A DNA stretch of 31,031 nt from Candidatus Zixiibacteriota bacterium (GCA_029858245.1 JAOUFL010000002.1:1-31031), one strand, 5' to 3'; numbered from the stretch's first letter, positions 12,878 to 20,741 are shown. The notes: generated by a model from the sequence alone, not told the origin. Numbers and translations: made by a program.

Positions 12878-14782
12878 GTGAAAAGGATGAGTATTCCTCT
12901 AAAAAATTTTCAGGTATTATCAATTTTGTTTTTTGTAATCTTATCATTTTTATATTCGCAAACACTTGCAGGTTCCGATACCAAAACTGAAACCCCGAAG
13001 TCGATTGAGGAATTAATAGCAAAAGTAGATAGTCTGATAAAAATAGAGAAAATACCAGGTATTGCCATCGCCCTGGTGTCTAAAGATTCCATTATCTGGG
13101 CAGGGGGCATTGGACTGGCTAATCTGGATACTGGTGAGCTGGTAACAGAGAACACCCATTTTCGTATAGGCTCCTGTACCAAGAGTTTTACAGGATTAGG
13201 TTTTCTTAAACTGCTTGAAGAAGGGAAGATCGATCTCAATACACCGGTAGAAGAGATCGCACCGGAGATTGAAATATCCAATCCCTGGCAGGAAACTCAC
13301 CCTGTCAGGGTCGTTCATCTGCTTGAGCACACAGCCGGTTTTGATGACTCGCATCTGAACTGGTTTTACTTTAAAGGACCATTGAAATCATTGCAGAAAG
13401 CTCTGGAGGATAAAGCTGATTGGCGTAAAGTTCGCTGGCAGCCGGGCACACGTTTTAGTTACTCAAGTCCCGGTTATACACTTGCAGGATATATTATGCA
13501 AAAGGTGTGCGAGCAGAGGTATGATGAATATATAAAGCAGGCTATCCTGGAACCGATAGGTATGGAAACTTCCACTATTGGCAGAGCCAGTGAAAATAAA
13601 CAGCTGCTCTCTTCAGGTTATGGGGATGATTTGAGACCTGTTCCTTACTGGTATGATTATGAAGAACCAGCAGGAGCAATGAACTCATCTGTCAAGGAGA
13701 TGGCTCTGTTCTTACAGTTTATGCTTAACCGGGGAAAAGTCGGAGACAAGCAGTTGATTAAAAGTGAGTTGCTTGACAGAGTAGGGCAATCTACCGCTAC
13801 TATCGCCGCAAGAGCCGGAGTGAAAGGGGGATACAGTTTCGGGATCGGAACAACATACAGAAATAACCAGGTATGGTATACCCACGGCGGACTTGTTCCC
13901 GGTTTTAACGTGGAGTATGCCTATAACCTGGACTGTGGAGTAGGTTACGTGGTGATGATTAACAGGTTCGGTCGATTTATCTATAGCGACATAATTGAGC
14001 TGGTTGAACGTTTTATGGTTTGTAATATGAAAGCTCCAGTTATTCAACCAACTCAGGTCTCAGAGAATCAGCTCAAAAATTACTGTGGTTATTATGAATT
14101 GCGCAGTTCGAGGATGCGGATAGCTGAATTCATAGATATCTTAATAGGGGGAGTAACCATATCATTTGAGAATGATACCCTCTATCAGAAATATTTCGAT
14201 TCTGGGAAAACACCGTTGATTCCTGTATCCCAGAATATGTTTAGACTATCAAATCAGCCTGCTGTTAGCCGGGTCTTTATAGAAATCTCGGATGGCAAGA
14301 TGATATATACAACTGCGGGGTCTTATTTCGAAAAAACCGGCAGCTGGAAGCCTTTAGTCTATCGGGTTTTATTTTTTGGTGCACTTACGGTCATGTTCTC
14401 TTCAATTGCTTATTCAATTTTCTGGGTTCCCGTTCACCTTTACAAAAAATTTAAGAACAAAGGTAACAGGTCAAAATATCTAAGGATGAGAATAATCCCT
14501 CTTCTGGCGGTGGTTTCTCTGGTACTTGGGGGATTAGCAGTTGCCAATCAGGATTTACTTGAATTTGGCTCGCTGACTGCTCCTAATGTAATATTTTTTA
14601 TTTCCACATTGATTTTTGCCGGATTTTCGGCATTGAGTCTATTCTTTTCATACAGAAGCTTCTTTAAGATGGTTAATATATATGCCCGAATATATGCAGT
14701 TATACTTTCCTCAGCCTGTTTTGGGATGACTTTATATCTTGGTTACTGGGGGATAATCGGCATTAGGCTGTGGGCTTATTAG
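12878..14782 (+). CDS. Secreted, membrane-tethered beta-lactamase/serine hydrolase (class C-like fold)
   Basis: A 634-aa penicillin-binding-protein-like hydrolase. GTG 12878 has AAGGAAG six bases upstream. A signal peptide (about 1-32, L-S-I-L-F-F-V-I-L-S-F-L) leads to the beta-lactamase domain (about 40-385). Ser99 in S-C-T-K is the S-x-x-K nucleophile. The second motif is Y-S-S-P-G-Y, with Ser in place of the Asn of the usual Y-x-N. H-G-G-L-V-P-G-F stands where class C enzymes have KTG. A small beta domain follows (about 390-495), and the C-terminus holds three to four transmembrane helices, so the catalytic part faces the periplasm. Such proteins are usually esterases, D-amino-acid peptidases or beta-lactamases, and the substrate is unknown. 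The motifs look complete, so it is likely active. Confidence 0.88.
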   Translation: MKRMSIPLKNFQVLSILFFVILSFLYSQTLAGSDTKTETPKSIEELIAKVDSLIKIEKIPGIAIALVSKDSIIWAGGIGLANLDTGELVTENTHFRIGSCTKSFTGLGFLKLLEEGKIDLNTPVEEIAPEIEISNPWQETHPVRVVHLLEHTAGFDDSHLNWFYFKGPLKSLQKALEDKADWRKVRWQPGTRFSYSSPGYTLAGYIMQKVCEQRYDEYIKQAILEPIGMETSTIGRASENKQLLSSGYGDDLRPVPYWYDYEEPAGAMNSSVKEMALFLQFMLNRGKVGDKQLIKSELLDRVGQSTATIAARAGVKGGYSFGIGTTYRNNQVWYTHGGLVPGFNVEYAYNLDCGVGYVVMINRFGRFIYSDIIELVERFMVCNMKAPVIQPTQVSENQLKNYCGYYELRSSRMRIAEFIDILIGGVTISFENDTLYQKYFDSGKTPLIPVSQNMFRLSNQPAVSRVFIEISDGKMIYTTAGSYFEKTGSWKPLVYRVLFFGALTVMFSSIAYSIFWVPVHLYKKFKNKGNRSKYLRMRIIPLLAVVSLVLGGLAVANQDLLEFGSLTAPNVIFFISTLIFAGFSALSLFFSYRSFFKMVNIYARIYAVILSSACFGMTLYLGYWGIIGIRLWAY

Positions 14783-14805
14783 ATAAGTGCTTAACAGGAT
14801 GATTT

Positions 14806-15954
14806 CTAACTTTTATTTTCCCTTTTAATTTTAGCTCTTGCCCGGTTATGTTCTTCTAAATCCACAGAGAAGAAATGAGACCCGTCCCCTTTTGCTACGA
14901 AATACAGATAATCTATTTTTGCCGGGAAAAAGGCTGCTATCAAAGAGGCTTTGCCGGGATTATTTATAGGACCCGGGGGAAGGCCTGGATGTTTATAGGT
15001 ATTGTACGGCGAATCTATTTCCAGGTCCTTAAGAACCAGGGGTCTATCTAATCCGCCCAGGGCGTAGATAACTGTAGGGTCGCACTGCAGTGCCATTCCG
15101 ATTTTCAAGCGATTATAATAGACCGCAGAGATCAGGGGTCTTTCCTCATCGATTTTAGCCTCTGATTCCACCAAGGAGGCTACAGTCAGTACTTTGTGAA
15201 GACTCAATTTCAGCTCATTCAGCTGAGCTCTCAGGGAATCGGTTATAATCAGGTTAAACTCCTGCACCATCATCTCGATGATTTTGCCCGGTTCCATTTT
15301 CCAGTAAAGCTTATAGGTATCAGGAAAAAGATAACCTTCCAGGCTTTTAGCTTTGAGACCTAACCTGCGAATTAAGCCGGTGTCAAAACAGGTTTTGACA
15401 AACTGGACAGAGTCTAAGTCTATTTCCTTTTTTAAAATCCCGGCTATCTGATAGAGGTTATACCCCTCGGGAATGGTTACATCTATAGCGGAAATTCCCT
15501 TTTCATAGAATTTTTTTAAAACGCCGGATAAAGTTATACCTTTCTGAAAGTCGTACCTTCCGGGAAATATCTTCCGGTCGATTTTTAACAGCACGGAACT
15601 CAGGTAAAGTGCCTGGGAATTGAATCTGAGTCCCGAGTCTTTTAACTTCCGGGAGATTTCAGGAAAATTGTCACCTTTTTCCACCATCACGTGAAGGGTA
15701 TCCTTGTTTTTCTCCCAGCCCAGAGGATAAAAGAAGATGTAGGCAATTAATAACAACAGGACTGCAATCGAAGAAAGCAAAATCGCAAATCGGGTTTTCT
15801 TTTTGAAAAAAAAAGGTAATTTTTTTATTAAACGAAAAAGGTTAAGGATTAAAGCTGCTGCCAGAAGCAGAAGCGAGGAAAGAAAAATGAGTATGCTGGA
15901 GAGTAGATAAACTATCCACTGGTAAATCAGGCTTTTAAGTTTCTGGCTCCTCAT
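14806..15954 (-). CDS. mltG: Endolytic murein transglycosylase MltG
   Basis: A 382-aa inner-membrane enzyme that cleaves nascent peptidoglycan glycan strands and helps set their length. The catalytic YceG/MltG domain has A-S-L-V-E-S-E-A with the acidic catalytic Glu263, then Y-Y-N-R-L-K-I-G-M-A-L-Q-C-D-P-T-V-I-Y-A-L-G and the S-P-Y-N-T-Y-K-H-P-G-L-P-P-G-P-I-N-N-P-G signature. A LysM-like segment precedes it (about 85-140). The N-terminus carries two hydrophobic stretches (about 12-40 and 57-77) where one anchor is usual, so either an extra helix or a start slightly too early. It overlaps ruvX by 20 bases on the same strand, a frequent gene pair, and converges on the serine hydrolase with a 23-base gap. 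Confidence 0.93.
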   Translation of the reverse strand: MRSQKLKSLIYQWIVYLLSSILIFLSSLLLLAAALILNLFRLIKKLPFFFKKKTRFAILLSSIAVLLLLIAYIFFYPLGWEKNKDTLHVMVEKGDNFPEISRKLKDSGLRFNSQALYLSSVLLKIDRKIFPGRYDFQKGITLSGVLKKFYEKGISAIDVTIPEGYNLYQIAGILKKEIDLDSVQFVKTCFDTGLIRRLGLKAKSLEGYLFPDTYKLYWKMEPGKIIEMMVQEFNLIITDSLRAQLNELKLSLHKVLTVASLVESEAKIDEERPLISAVYYNRLKIGMALQCDPTVIYALGGLDRPLVLKDLEIDSPYNTYKHPGLPPGPINNPGKASLIAAFFPAKIDYLYFVAKGDGSHFFSVDLEEHNRARAKIKRENKS

Positions 15955-16372
15955 TGTTTTTCTTGAGACTGTCTAAGTATCCCTGGAGGATCAAAGCAGC
16001 AGAAATACTATCCACAGCTTTCTTGTGTTTAAGTAATCTGGCGCCAGCCTCTCTTAAGACCCTCAAGGATTCAACCGAGCTTAATCTTTCGTCCCTGAAT
16101 GTTATCGGAATCCTGAGCTTTTCCGAGAGTCTTCTGGAGAACTCGAGGACCGCTTCGCTTTTCTCGCCCAGGGAGCCGTCCATATTCCTGGGCATCCCCA
16201 GTACTATCTCTTTTACATTTTTTTCCTCGATCAGCTCCTCAAGTTTTTTAAGGAAATCCCCGTCTTTTCTGGTATCAAAGGTCATATAAGGCTGTGCAAT
16301 TATGCCCGAGGGATCGGATAATGCCAGACCAATCCGCCTTTCTCCGAAATCTATTCCTAAAATACGGTTCAT
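15935..16372 (-). CDS. ruvX: RuvX/YqgF-family nuclease (Holliday junction resolvase-like, pre-16S rRNA processing)
   Basis: A 145-aa cytoplasmic RNase H-fold protein. The first motif I-L-G-I-D-F-G-E-R-R-I-G-L-A carries the first catalytic Asp, V-L-G-M-P-R-N-M-D-G-S-L-G the middle conserved loop, and the R-D-E-R-L-S-S turn plus D-S-I-S-A-A-L-I-L the last acidic positions. Family members were named as putative Holliday junction resolvases, and the E. coli member acts in maturing the 5' end of 16S rRNA. Length is normal. The start lies 86 bases from the divergent PLP enzyme, and no strong ribosome site is visible. It is translationally coupled to mltG by overlap. Confidence 0.93.
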   Translation of the reverse strand: MNRILGIDFGERRIGLALSDPSGIIAQPYMTFDTRKDGDFLKKLEELIEEKNVKEIVLGMPRNMDGSLGEKSEAVLEFSRRLSEKLRIPITFRDERLSSVESLRVLREAGARLLKHKKAVDSISAALILQGYLDSLKKNNEEPET

Positions 16373-16458
16373 TTTACAGGGTAATTTAAGCCCAATCTTA
16401 AAATTTGTAAAGGAAATTCCTTGCCTTATAAATTGAAGAGGAATAAATTAAATTCAGC

Positions 16459-17448
16459 ATGAGAATTCCATTTCCCAAATCTTTGAAGCTGGCGCAGACA
16501 CCTACTCCCCTGGAGAAACTCGAGGGTATTTCGATTATCCCGGAAGGTTACCGGCTTTATCTTAAAAGGGATGACCTGACCGGGTTCGGGCTTTCGGGTA
16601 ATAAAATCCGGAAGTTAGAGCTCTTAGCCTGTGAGGCTTTAAAGAGAAAAGCTGATATACTGGTTACCTGCGGGGGTTTTCAATCCAATCATGCGCGGGC
16701 AACTGCTCTTTTAGCCGCTCGACTGGGATTGAAATCCATGTTAGTCCTCTTTGGAGACGAGGAGCCTGAAATAGAAGGTAATCTTTTTCTGGATAAGCTT
16801 TCTGGAGCTGAGGTTAGATTCATCCCCTCCAGGGAATATGATAGAGTGGAAAGGATAATGGAGGAAATATCCTCTGAATTGAGATCTAAAGGGAAAAACC
16901 CATATGTCATACCCGAAGGTGGTTCGAATCCCCTGGGTGTCTGGGGCTATATAAAAGCTGCTTTTGAGATGAAGAAACAGGTCGATAAATTAAACCTTAA
17001 AATAGATAAGATAGTTACCGCTTTAAGTTCTGCCGGGACCTATTGCGGTCTTTTTATCGGAGCGAAACTCTGTGGATGGGAAACGGATATAATTGGAATT
17101 AATGTTCGCTTTCTTCCCTCATATCCCGTACAAAAGATTTACACTCTTCTGGATAATACCATCTCTAAATATAAATTAAAGGTAAAATCCAAAGAGAAAG
17201 AGATTAAGGTAATTGAAGGGTATGTGGGTAGGGGATATGCTTTGAACAGAGTCGAGGAGCTTGATTTCATCAAAGCTTTTATCTCGCAGACCGGAGTACT
17301 CATCGACCCGGTTTATACGGGCAAGGCAATGTATGGAATGGTGGATTTGATGAAAAAGGGGAAAATTACAAAAAAGGAGAAGGTTATCTTTTTGCACACC
17401 GGCGGCGGGTTCGGGCTTTTTCCGGTGAAGGATAAATTTTTCCAATAA
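16459..17448 (+). CDS. D-cysteine desulfhydrase / ACC deaminase-family PLP enzyme
   Basis: A 329-aa fold-type II PLP enzyme, cytoplasmic. The cofactor Lys is Lys49 in L-S-G-N-K-I-R-K-L-E, followed by T-C-G-G-F-Q-S-N-H-A-R-A, the phosphate- and substrate-binding Ser patch of this group. P-E-G-G-S-N-P-L-G and F-L-H-T-G-G-G-F-G are the other family landmarks. Bacterial members with this pattern are usually D-cysteine desulfhydrases (D-Cys to pyruvate, H2S and NH3) rather than true ACC deaminases, but the two are hard to separate by motif alone. The gene stands alone, divergent from ruvX and ended by a strong hairpin. Confidence 0.87.
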   Translation: MRIPFPKSLKLAQTPTPLEKLEGISIIPEGYRLYLKRDDLTGFGLSGNKIRKLELLACEALKRKADILVTCGGFQSNHARATALLAARLGLKSMLVLFGDEEPEIEGNLFLDKLSGAEVRFIPSREYDRVERIMEEISSELRSKGKNPYVIPEGGSNPLGVWGYIKAAFEMKKQVDKLNLKIDKIVTALSSAGTYCGLFIGAKLCGWETDIIGINVRFLPSYPVQKIYTLLDNTISKYKLKVKSKEKEIKVIEGYVGRGYALNRVEELDFIKAFISQTGVLIDPVYTGKAMYGMVDLMKKGKITKKEKVIFLHTGGGFGLFPVKDKFFQ

Positions 17449-17478
17449 AAAAGACCTCAACAGGAGTTGAGGTCTTTT
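17449..17478. terminator. Strong bidirectional terminator
   Basis: AAAAGACCTCAA (17449-17460), loop CAGGAG, TTGAGGTCTTTT (17467-17478): twelve perfect pairs. The A-run before and T-run after make it a functional terminator in both directions, serving the PLP enzyme (plus) and the PEP-CTERM gene (minus). Confidence 0.88.
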
Positions 17479-17490
17479 AAAACTCTTTTT

Positions 17491-18132
17491 TTATCTTTTC
17501 TTTCTTGATTTGTATTTAGCAAATCCAGCCAAACCTAAAAAACCTGAACCCAGTAAAATAAGAGTAGATGGCTCAGGCACTACTCCAAAACTACTAGTGA
17601 CCCTTAGAGGGGTTCCTGCTAAATCACAAAAAATAGGTATATCAGTACCCTGATATTCCGGCCTTATGTAATACCGTGCAAAGTAATCCATAGTAAGCTG
17701 TATGTTCTGTACCCCCGTATAACCTTTCGTTCTAAAGAGTAATTCTCTACTCCCAGAAATCCAGTAAGGTACCTCCATCCCATAATGTAGAAAGTCAGTC
17801 GCTAGTATTTGTTTTCTATTGTTTGGGTAAATAAGATCCCATCCTAACACATATTGAACATCAACAGGATTACTCCATGTAATTAAAAATGGAAAATCAC
17901 GGGTTCCGATTCCGATTAAAGCTTTTTCGTAAAAGGGTTCATAAGAAGGGAATAAATTACTAATTTCTTCTGAACTCAGCGTAGTGCTGGCACCCCATTT
18001 GTAGCAGTGTTCATAGACATTATCACCCAGATAGCTGCTGGAAAAAGATATCCAACCATTATACAATGTTTGTGAATAAGTAATGCCAAATAGACTTACC
18101 AAAAATAACGAAGATAATAATACTTTTTTCAC
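17491..18132 (-). CDS. PEP-CTERM sorted secreted protein
   Basis: A 213-aa exported protein with a signal peptide (residues 1-20, K-K-V-L-L-S-S-L-F-L-V-S-L-F-G-I-T-Y-S) and a C-terminal sorting signal: V-P-E-P-S-T-L at about 185, a hydrophobic helix L-I-L-L-G-S-G-F-L-G-L-A-G-F, then a basic tail Y-K-S-R-K-K-R. That tripartite end is the PEP-CTERM signal cut by exosortase, linked in this class of bacteria to extracellular polysaccharide or biofilm. The mature region is aromatic-rich with no recognised domain. The start is GTG at 18132 with GGAGG (18138-18143, complement) six bases upstream. A sigma-54-type promoter lies 85 bases upstream. No exosortase gene is present in the window, so it must be elsewhere. 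Confidence 0.9.
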   Translation of the reverse strand: MKKVLLSSLFLVSLFGITYSQTLYNGWISFSSSYLGDNVYEHCYKWGASTTLSSEEISNLFPSYEPFYEKALIGIGTRDFPFLITWSNPVDVQYVLGWDLIYPNNRKQILATDFLHYGMEVPYWISGSRELLFRTKGYTGVQNIQLTMDYFARYYIRPEYQGTDIPIFCDLAGTPLRVTSSFGVVPEPSTLILLGSGFLGLAGFAKYKSRKKR

Positions 18133-18217
18133 TTTTTACCTCCGTGATTAATTGTTTAAAAATATTATTCGCTTCTCAATTTTAGATATTAGATTTTCAG
18201 TATTTAAGGTATTTTAC

Positions 18218-18233
18218 AGCAAATTCCTCGCCA
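18218..18233 (-). promoter_or_regulatory. Sigma-54 (-24/-12) promoter of the PEP-CTERM gene
   Basis: On the minus strand the sequence is TGGCGAG-GAAT-TTGCT. It matches the consensus layout (TGGC at -24, TTGCW at -12, with the invariant GG and GC ten bases apart). Transcription would start near 18207, about 75 bases before the GTG start. PEP-CTERM genes are known in other bacteria to be driven by sigma-54 with the PrsK/PrsR pair, and rpoN is encoded in this same window (28025). Confidence 0.75.
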
Positions 18234-18296
18234 ATTAGATAACCCACTTATTTTTATAAACTTAGATAATTATAAACTTTTTCGGAGCAATGAAAT

Positions 18297-18313
18297 TGTT
18301 CAGAATATGAACA
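18297..18313. promoter_or_regulatory. Candidate enhancer-binding-protein site upstream of the sigma-54 promoter
   Basis: TGTTCA-GAATA-TGAACA is a perfect 6-bp dyad with a 5-base spacer, centred about 98 bases upstream of the predicted sigma-54 start. That is the usual distance and form for an upstream activator (PrsR-type) site. The match to a specific activator cannot be checked by eye. Confidence 0.45.
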
Positions 18314-18617
18314 TTTTAACTTTTAGAATTTTTAAAAAAGCATTTCAACTTATATTATATATAATAAGAGGATTAGACTAAGGCATTAATTGTTTAAAAT
18401 TATGATAAAAAATTAAGGGGAATTTTTGTTTAACTAGATAAAGAATGATTTTGCATTAAATGTGAGTTAGCTTGCATAATTACAGGCTGATTATTCATAT
18501 TGGATTTCCCCCATAAAGTCGGTCTCAAGTTCAATAATGGTTTATACTTCAAAGAGTTAGCGGTTCTCGGGGCACAGGATTTGCTTTTTGATAAGGCAGA
18601 CAGGAAAGGGGATAGAG

Positions 18618-19241
18618 ATGCTTAGAACAGGGATCAAAAGGGGTTTTACCAAAGACAAATTATCCTCTCTCAAAGAATCGAGAGTTAAAAAGGATGAGGG
18701 AGGGTTTTACGTCCTTACATTTAACGAGAATGCCAAGGTCTATTTTGATGACTATTACCAGTTCCTGGAAAAGGTAGAACAAAAGTGTCTGGAGGAGAAA
18801 AAAGAGCTGGAGAAGAAGATTCTCCAGTGCGACTCCGAAAAGATAGAATGCCTTTCATATTACCGCGCAAAGAAAATTATCGTTGATCAGGTTTTAAGAT
18901 ACATCTATTCATATTATATTGATTCCTCTGATTTAGGTGTGATAATGACTCCCTGGTGCTTTGGCACGGTTATTTTAGAAAAGATAGAATCGTACAGGGA
19001 TAAACTCTCCAGGGGTGAGGTAAATGAGCCTAACATCTCGGAATACCCTTATTTTGTTTTGAAATATCTGGAAGAGATTTACAAGAAAACGCTTCTGGAC
19101 CTGTTCGGATTCCCGGAAAAAGCTTTCAGCATCCGCTGGCAGTATTCCGAGCTTTTAAAAAGATATTCAAATATTCTGTCCAATATAAGAAGCTCCTTAC
19201 AAAGCATCTTACTCATGGTGAAAAGCTACGGAACACCATAA
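18618..19241 (+). CDS. Hypothetical helical protein, no recognised family
   Basis: A 207-aa soluble protein I do not recognise. ATG 18618 is chosen over the upstream TTG (18588) because GGAAAGGGG (18603-18611) lies six bases before it. The sequence is mostly helical and highly charged. Residues 50-75 form a Glu/Lys-rich coiled-coil-like stretch (Q-F-L-E-K-V-E-Q-K-C-L-E-E-K-K-E-L-E-K-K). Then comes an aromatic-rich segment (Y-I-Y-S-Y-Y-I-D-S-S-D) and a central T-P-W-C-F-G. No signal peptide or membrane segment is seen. Codon use matches the neighbours and the frame is intact for 207 codons, with a strong terminator right after it, so it is probably a real, independently transcribed gene. Confidence 0.6.
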   Translation: MLRTGIKRGFTKDKLSSLKESRVKKDEGGFYVLTFNENAKVYFDDYYQFLEKVEQKCLEEKKELEKKILQCDSEKIECLSYYRAKKIIVDQVLRYIYSYYIDSSDLGVIMTPWCFGTVILEKIESYRDKLSRGEVNEPNISEYPYFVLKYLEEIYKKTLLDLFGFPEKAFSIRWQYSELLKRYSNILSNIRSSLQSILLMVKSYGTP

Positions 19242-19280
19242 AGGGTTAAAACTGATTCTTTTTGCCCACAGCCTCCCGGA

Positions 19281-19323
19281 GGGCTGGGAGATATCTAAAA
19301 CTTCCCAGCCCTAATTTTTTTTT
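19281..19323 (+). terminator. Intrinsic terminator after the hypothetical gene
   Basis: GGGCTGGGA (19281-19289) pairs with TCCCAGCCC (19303-19311): nine perfect pairs around a 13-base loop, followed by a long T-run (19315-19323). Confidence 0.85.
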
Positions 19324-19350
19324 CTTTATAGATAGTTATGGAAAGAATTT

Positions 19351-19413
19351 GGGTTCGATGAATCGAACCCCTACACCCCCCCCCTCCTGCAGGGGCTTGA
19401 TTTATCAGGCCCT
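19351..19413. repeat. Two adjacent palindromic intergenic units
   Basis: Unit A is GGGTTCGAT-GA-ATCGAACCC (19351-19370) followed by CTACA and a run of nine C. Unit B is GGGCTTGAT-TT-ATCAGGCCC (19393-19412), one wobble pair. They share the layout GGG-TTGAT-like arms over a two-base loop. Together with 20690-20720 they look like a dispersed short palindrome family with a CCCTACA tail. Confidence 0.6.
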
Positions 19414-19429
19414 CTAAAATTATTATTGA

Positions 19430-19458
19430 TTGACACAGGGGTTGGATTTTGTTTAATT
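19430..19458 (+). promoter_or_regulatory. Candidate promoter of ridA
   Basis: TTGACA (19430-19435) is a perfect -35 box with a 17-base spacer to TTAATT (19453-19458), a poor -10 box. The ribosome site GGAGGG (19470-19475) follows. Because of the short distance from -10 to ATG the leader would be about 15 bases. Confidence 0.5.
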
Positions 19459-19479
19459 AGGGACTTAACGGAGGGAAAT

Positions 19480-19878
19480 ATGGATAAGAGTATCAGTGTA
19501 AAAGTAATCCAAACAGATAAAGCCCCAAAGGCAATTGGCCCTTATAGTCAGGGTATAAAATTAGAAGGCTTAGGTCTGGTCTTTACTGCCGGGCAGATAT
19601 CTTTAGACCCTGAAACCGGTGAGATGGTTTCAGGCGGGATCGAAAAGGAGACCAGGCAGGTTCTGGAAAATATCAAAGGAGTCTTAGAGGAAGCTGGCTC
19701 GAGTTTGTCGAGGGTGGTTAAAACCACGGTTTATTTAAAAGATATGAAGGATTTCCCTTTGATGAACCAGGTCTATGCAGAGTATTTTAAAGAAAATCCA
19801 CCAGCCAGGACAACTGTTCAGGTGGCAGAACTGCCCAAAGGAGCTAAAATTGAAATAGAAGCAGTGGCGGCGATTTAA
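19480..19878 (+). CDS. ridA: RidA-family enamine/imine deaminase
   Basis: A 132-aa cytoplasmic YjgF/YER057c/UK114 protein, forming trimers that hydrolyse reactive enamines/imines such as 2-aminoacrylate left by PLP enzymes. Landmarks are A-I-G-P-Y-S-Q-G-I, F-T-A-G-Q-I-S-L-D-P-E-T-G, and the active-site Arg in P-P-A-R-T-T-V-Q-V, then I-E-I-E-A-V-A. The ATG at 19480 with GGAGGG five bases upstream is chosen; the longer open frame from 19426 would include the promoter. The desulfhydrase-like PLP enzyme lies about 2 kb upstream, giving a possible but unproven functional link. Confidence 0.93.
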   Translation: MDKSISVKVIQTDKAPKAIGPYSQGIKLEGLGLVFTAGQISLDPETGEMVSGGIEKETRQVLENIKGVLEEAGSSLSRVVKTTVYLKDMKDFPLMNQVYAEYFKENPPARTTVQVAELPKGAKIEIEAVAAI

Positions 19879-19880
19879 TT

Positions 19881-19935
19881 TTGGAGTGCGTAATCCGTGA
19901 TGATGCATGCATTGACACGGTCAATGCACTCCCAA
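19881..19935. repeat. Nested palindromic element downstream of ridA
   Basis: Outer arms TTGGAGTGC (19881-19889) and GCACTCCCAA (19926-19935) pair with a single bulge. Inside, TGCATTGAC-ACG-GTCAATGCA (19908-19928) forms a nine-pair hairpin, so the two folds compete. No T-run follows, so it is not an ordinary terminator. Confidence 0.55.
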
Positions 19936-19998
19936 GATTTCTGAACTGACAAAGGTGTAAAAGAAATAAATATAGAGGTTTAAACTTTTACTAAAAAA

Positions 19999-20619
19999 AT
20001 GAAAACAATTGTTGCATTACTTATCTTTTTGACCACTATGTTTTCCAACAGTTACGGATCTCCTCTCAATCATGATAAGAAAATATTCTTGTTTTTAATA
20101 ACGGGGCTTTCTACACCTATCGGTGATTTTGAGGGGGAAGCTAAATCCGGTTTCAATTGGGCTAGTGCTGTCGAGCTTCAATTGAGTCAAAGTTGGGCAA
20201 TGGGAATCTCTATTAATGGAGTAGATTTTAAACACAAAAATATTTACTATGATCCTTGGTTTTCTTCCTATACATATATTGACTGGAGTGTTAATCGAGT
20301 TAATTTTTGGGGAAAGTATATCTTTGTAAGAAAAAGTTTATCACCTTTTCTCAAATTAGGTATAGATAGTTATTTTATTGAAGAAAGACTCAACTATGTC
20401 TATCAGGAGGCTTCGCAACAACGAAAAAGCAGGAAGGAAGGTTTTAGTATTATACCCGGAGGAGGATTTGAATATCTAACTAAGAAGCTTTTAATTTTTA
20501 TAGAGGTGGCTTATAATATAATTCCTACTAATCGTTGGAATGGAGATGTTGTTCATGAAAAGGGGAGTCAATTTTTTGATTTTCTTTTTGGAGCAGGATT
20601 TAATGTATTAAATTTTTAA
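19999..20619 (+). CDS. Small outer-membrane beta-barrel protein
   Basis: A 206-aa exported protein. A signal peptide covers about residues 1-20 (V-A-L-L-I-F-L-T-T-M-F-S-N-S-Y-G). The rest alternates hydrophobic and polar residues in about eight strands ending with the aromatic pattern of barrels: A-V-E-L-Q-L-S-Q-S-W-A-M-G-I, W-G-K-Y-I-F-V, S-P-F-L-K-L-G-I, and a terminal L-F-G-A-G-F-N-V-L-N-F whose last Phe fits the BAM recognition end. It resembles OmpW/OmpA-like small porin or assembly-type barrels, with no specific family assigned. No strong ribosome site is close to the ATG, and the promoter is unclear. It stands alone between palindromic elements. Confidence 0.7.
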   Translation: MKTIVALLIFLTTMFSNSYGSPLNHDKKIFLFLITGLSTPIGDFEGEAKSGFNWASAVELQLSQSWAMGISINGVDFKHKNIYYDPWFSSYTYIDWSVNRVNFWGKYIFVRKSLSPFLKLGIDSYFIEERLNYVYQEASQQRKSRKEGFSIIPGGGFEYLTKKLLIFIEVAYNIIPTNRWNGDVVHEKGSQFFDFLFGAGFNVLNF

Positions 20620-20640
20620 TGAATAATAAGAAATTTGAAC

Positions 20641-20733
20641 AAGGCTTTCAGCCTTACGAGGTATATTTAGTGAATGTATATTACTTTAAGGACAGAACCC
20701 GCCTGTAGCGGGTTCTGTCCCTACAGTGCTGTA
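20641..20733. repeat. Palindrome-rich intergenic segment
   Basis: It holds AAGGCT-TTC-AGCCTT (20641-20655), then GGACAGAACCCGC-CTGTA-GCGGGTTCTGTCC (20690-20720, thirteen perfect pairs) with a CTACAG tail, and TACAG-TG-CTGTA (20722-20733). No coding signal is seen. The 13-pair unit has the same hairpin-plus-CCTACA tail as the units near 19351. Confidence 0.6.
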
Positions 20734-20741
20734 AGGGTAGC

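Larger units (their letters stand above)
18133..18617. other. Long AT-rich intergenic region (divergent control region)
   Basis: About 485 bases without a credible gene, between the divergent PEP-CTERM gene and the unrecognised gene at 18618. It holds the sigma-54 promoter (18218-18233), a 10-bp direct repeat TTATAAACTT (18254-18263 and 18270-18279, 16 bases apart) and the dyad at 18297-18313. From about 18330 to 18617 I see only AT-rich DNA without a clear promoter for the plus-strand gene. Confidence 0.6.

Noticed and set aside
16918..16945. GGTTCGAATCCCC-like tRNA T-arm.
   Set aside because: It lies inside the PLP-enzyme gene, encoding the family motif G-G-S-N-P-L-G, and no acceptor or anticodon stems flank it.
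19351..19370. GGGTTCGAT...ATCGAACCC as part of a tRNA gene.
   Set aside because: It is a perfect palindrome with a two-base loop, without a seven-base T-loop or the other cloverleaf arms.
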